Of a stretch of DNA of 64,000 nt, positions 63,153 through 64,000 are shown in pieces. Source of the DNA: Anastatus disparis. Taxonomy: Eukaryota > Arthropoda > Insecta > Hymenoptera > Eupelmidae. Position 1 is the first letter of the stretch. Every line of letters starts with the position of its first letter. A program made the translations under genes and the position numbers. Below the pieces are notes generated by a model, which did no database searches, was not told the origin of the DNA, and saw only the letters and a list, made by a program, of their open reading frames with translations. The stretch spans positions 8,732,501-8,796,500 of the forward strand of contig JAFFSR010000227.1 of assembly GCA_017163975.1 (NCBI GenBank), given 5' to 3'.

Positions 63153-63350
63153 AGGTCATCGATGGCTCATTCGGCAGAACGATGGATTCATAATCTCGAG
63201 GTCCCGAGTTCGAATCCCGCTCTCGGCGGTCGATTGATACAAGCACCACTGTATACGATACATGTGCTTTGTTCACAAACACACTGATGATCTCCGTCGC
63301 TAATTAGCATCGAGATTATAACATAAATACAGCGACGTTAAATAAAATTT
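63153..63350 (+). mobile_element. tRNA-derived SINE, copy 8
   Basis: Full length: ATGGCTCATTCGGCAGAACG, GAGTTCGAATCCCGCTCTCG, AAGCACCACTGTATACGATA, GCTAATTAGCATCGAGATTA and ACGTTAAATAAAAT. It shares the GTATACGATACATGTGCTTT variant with copy 7. Confidence 0.92.
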
Positions 63351-64000
63351 TAAAAATTTCAGACTTGTTATATGTTATTTTGTTATTTAAATTTAATTTA
63401 TTAATTAAAAAGTTTCAAAAATTTAATCAAAATAATTAAATAAAATTTTTTTAAATTCAAAAATATCGATGACTTTTCGATGAATTAAAAAATAAATAAT
63501 TTTTATATTCTCATGATGATTTTGTAATTCCAAGTACCGTGATGTTTTAATTAAAAGCTTTGAAAAAATTTATTTTCAAGTTGTATACCAAAACAAACGT
63601 TTAACTTAACGTAACGAATAGAAAATTCAATTTAACCTTTGTTCTATTTCTAAACTCGTTGGTATTCCTCTCTTCAAAAATAACAACCTTCCAAAGCATT
63701 CTCTCGAAAGAACAATGCAAAAAAACAACAACATTACAAAGTCTGCTGTATCCCTTTCCCTTTCGAAAACCCGTACAACCTTATCTAAACGTTGTTGCGT
63801 GAGCTTTAAGCGTTTTATTCTCTTCACGTGTATTTTCTCATTATAAAATACCTAACTCAACATCGAAAATGAACGTATACATATAATACCAAGTAATACC
63901 TTGTGCTCGTTCATGTGTATGTAGCTGCAAGTCTTTATCGTATTATACACTTCAAAAGGGCTTTCCTTTTTGCCTCTCAAAAAAAAAAACAGAAGAATCA
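63351..64000. other. Gene-free right end
   Basis: AT-rich, passing into another tract-rich island from about 63.6 kb. Nothing further recognised before the window ends. Confidence 0.5.

Overview
The window is strongly AT-rich eukaryotic DNA with short introns (about 65-90 bp), tRNA-derived SINEs, MITE-like foldback elements and AATAAA poly(A) signals. Its only recognisable protein genes form one tandem cluster of insect odorant-binding proteins (OBPs) of the C-minus type, with four cysteines instead of six. This points to an insect. Hymenoptera is my best guess, because C-minus OBP arrays are well known there, but nothing in the window proves it. No bacterial, viral or CRISPR signal was seen.

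Layout. (1) 1-20.5 kb: no convincing coding exon. It holds six copies of a tRNA-derived SINE, a 0.9-kb terminal-inverted-repeat element (3.96-4.86 kb), a large inverted array of short repeats (6.30-6.91 kb), and islands of CpG- and purine/pyrimidine-tract-rich DNA roughly every 2 kb. (2) 20.5-22.0 kb: a palindromic 36-bp repeat array and degenerate interspersed repeats. (3) 22.0-34.3 kb: six OBP genes on the minus strand, each with five exons. (4) 35.6-44.5 kb: plus-strand OBP units. One gene is intact, one has lost exon 3, and one is rearranged with exons 2-3 duplicated in frame. The first two lie in a direct duplication of about 3 kb. (5) 44.5-64 kb: a flank without genes, again with islands and two more SINEs.

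OBP family. Exon phases are the same in every gene: exon 1 is the signal peptide and ends in phase 0; exon 2 carries C1 (0 to 1); exon 3 carries C3 (1 to 0); exon 4 carries C4 (0 to 1); exon 5 carries C6 and the stop. The usual spacing is C1-x25-C3-x36/38-C4-x18-C6. These should be small secreted helical carriers of hydrophobic ligands; the ligands cannot be read from sequence. Each copy sits behind the same compact core promoter: a GATA-like site, a TATA box, a TCAGT-type initiator 29 bp downstream, and a leader of 57-59 nt.

Most notable points: the rearranged gene at 42.28-43.75 kb, whose five exons read as one open frame coding for a signal peptide and two C1-C3 half-domains; the uniform promoter module; a gene (24.2 kb) that has lost the intron-1 acceptor but has a possible frame-keeping rescue; relic minus-strand signal-peptide exons upstream of plus-strand genes, which suggest an ancestral head-to-head arrangement; and foldback transposons inside OBP introns.
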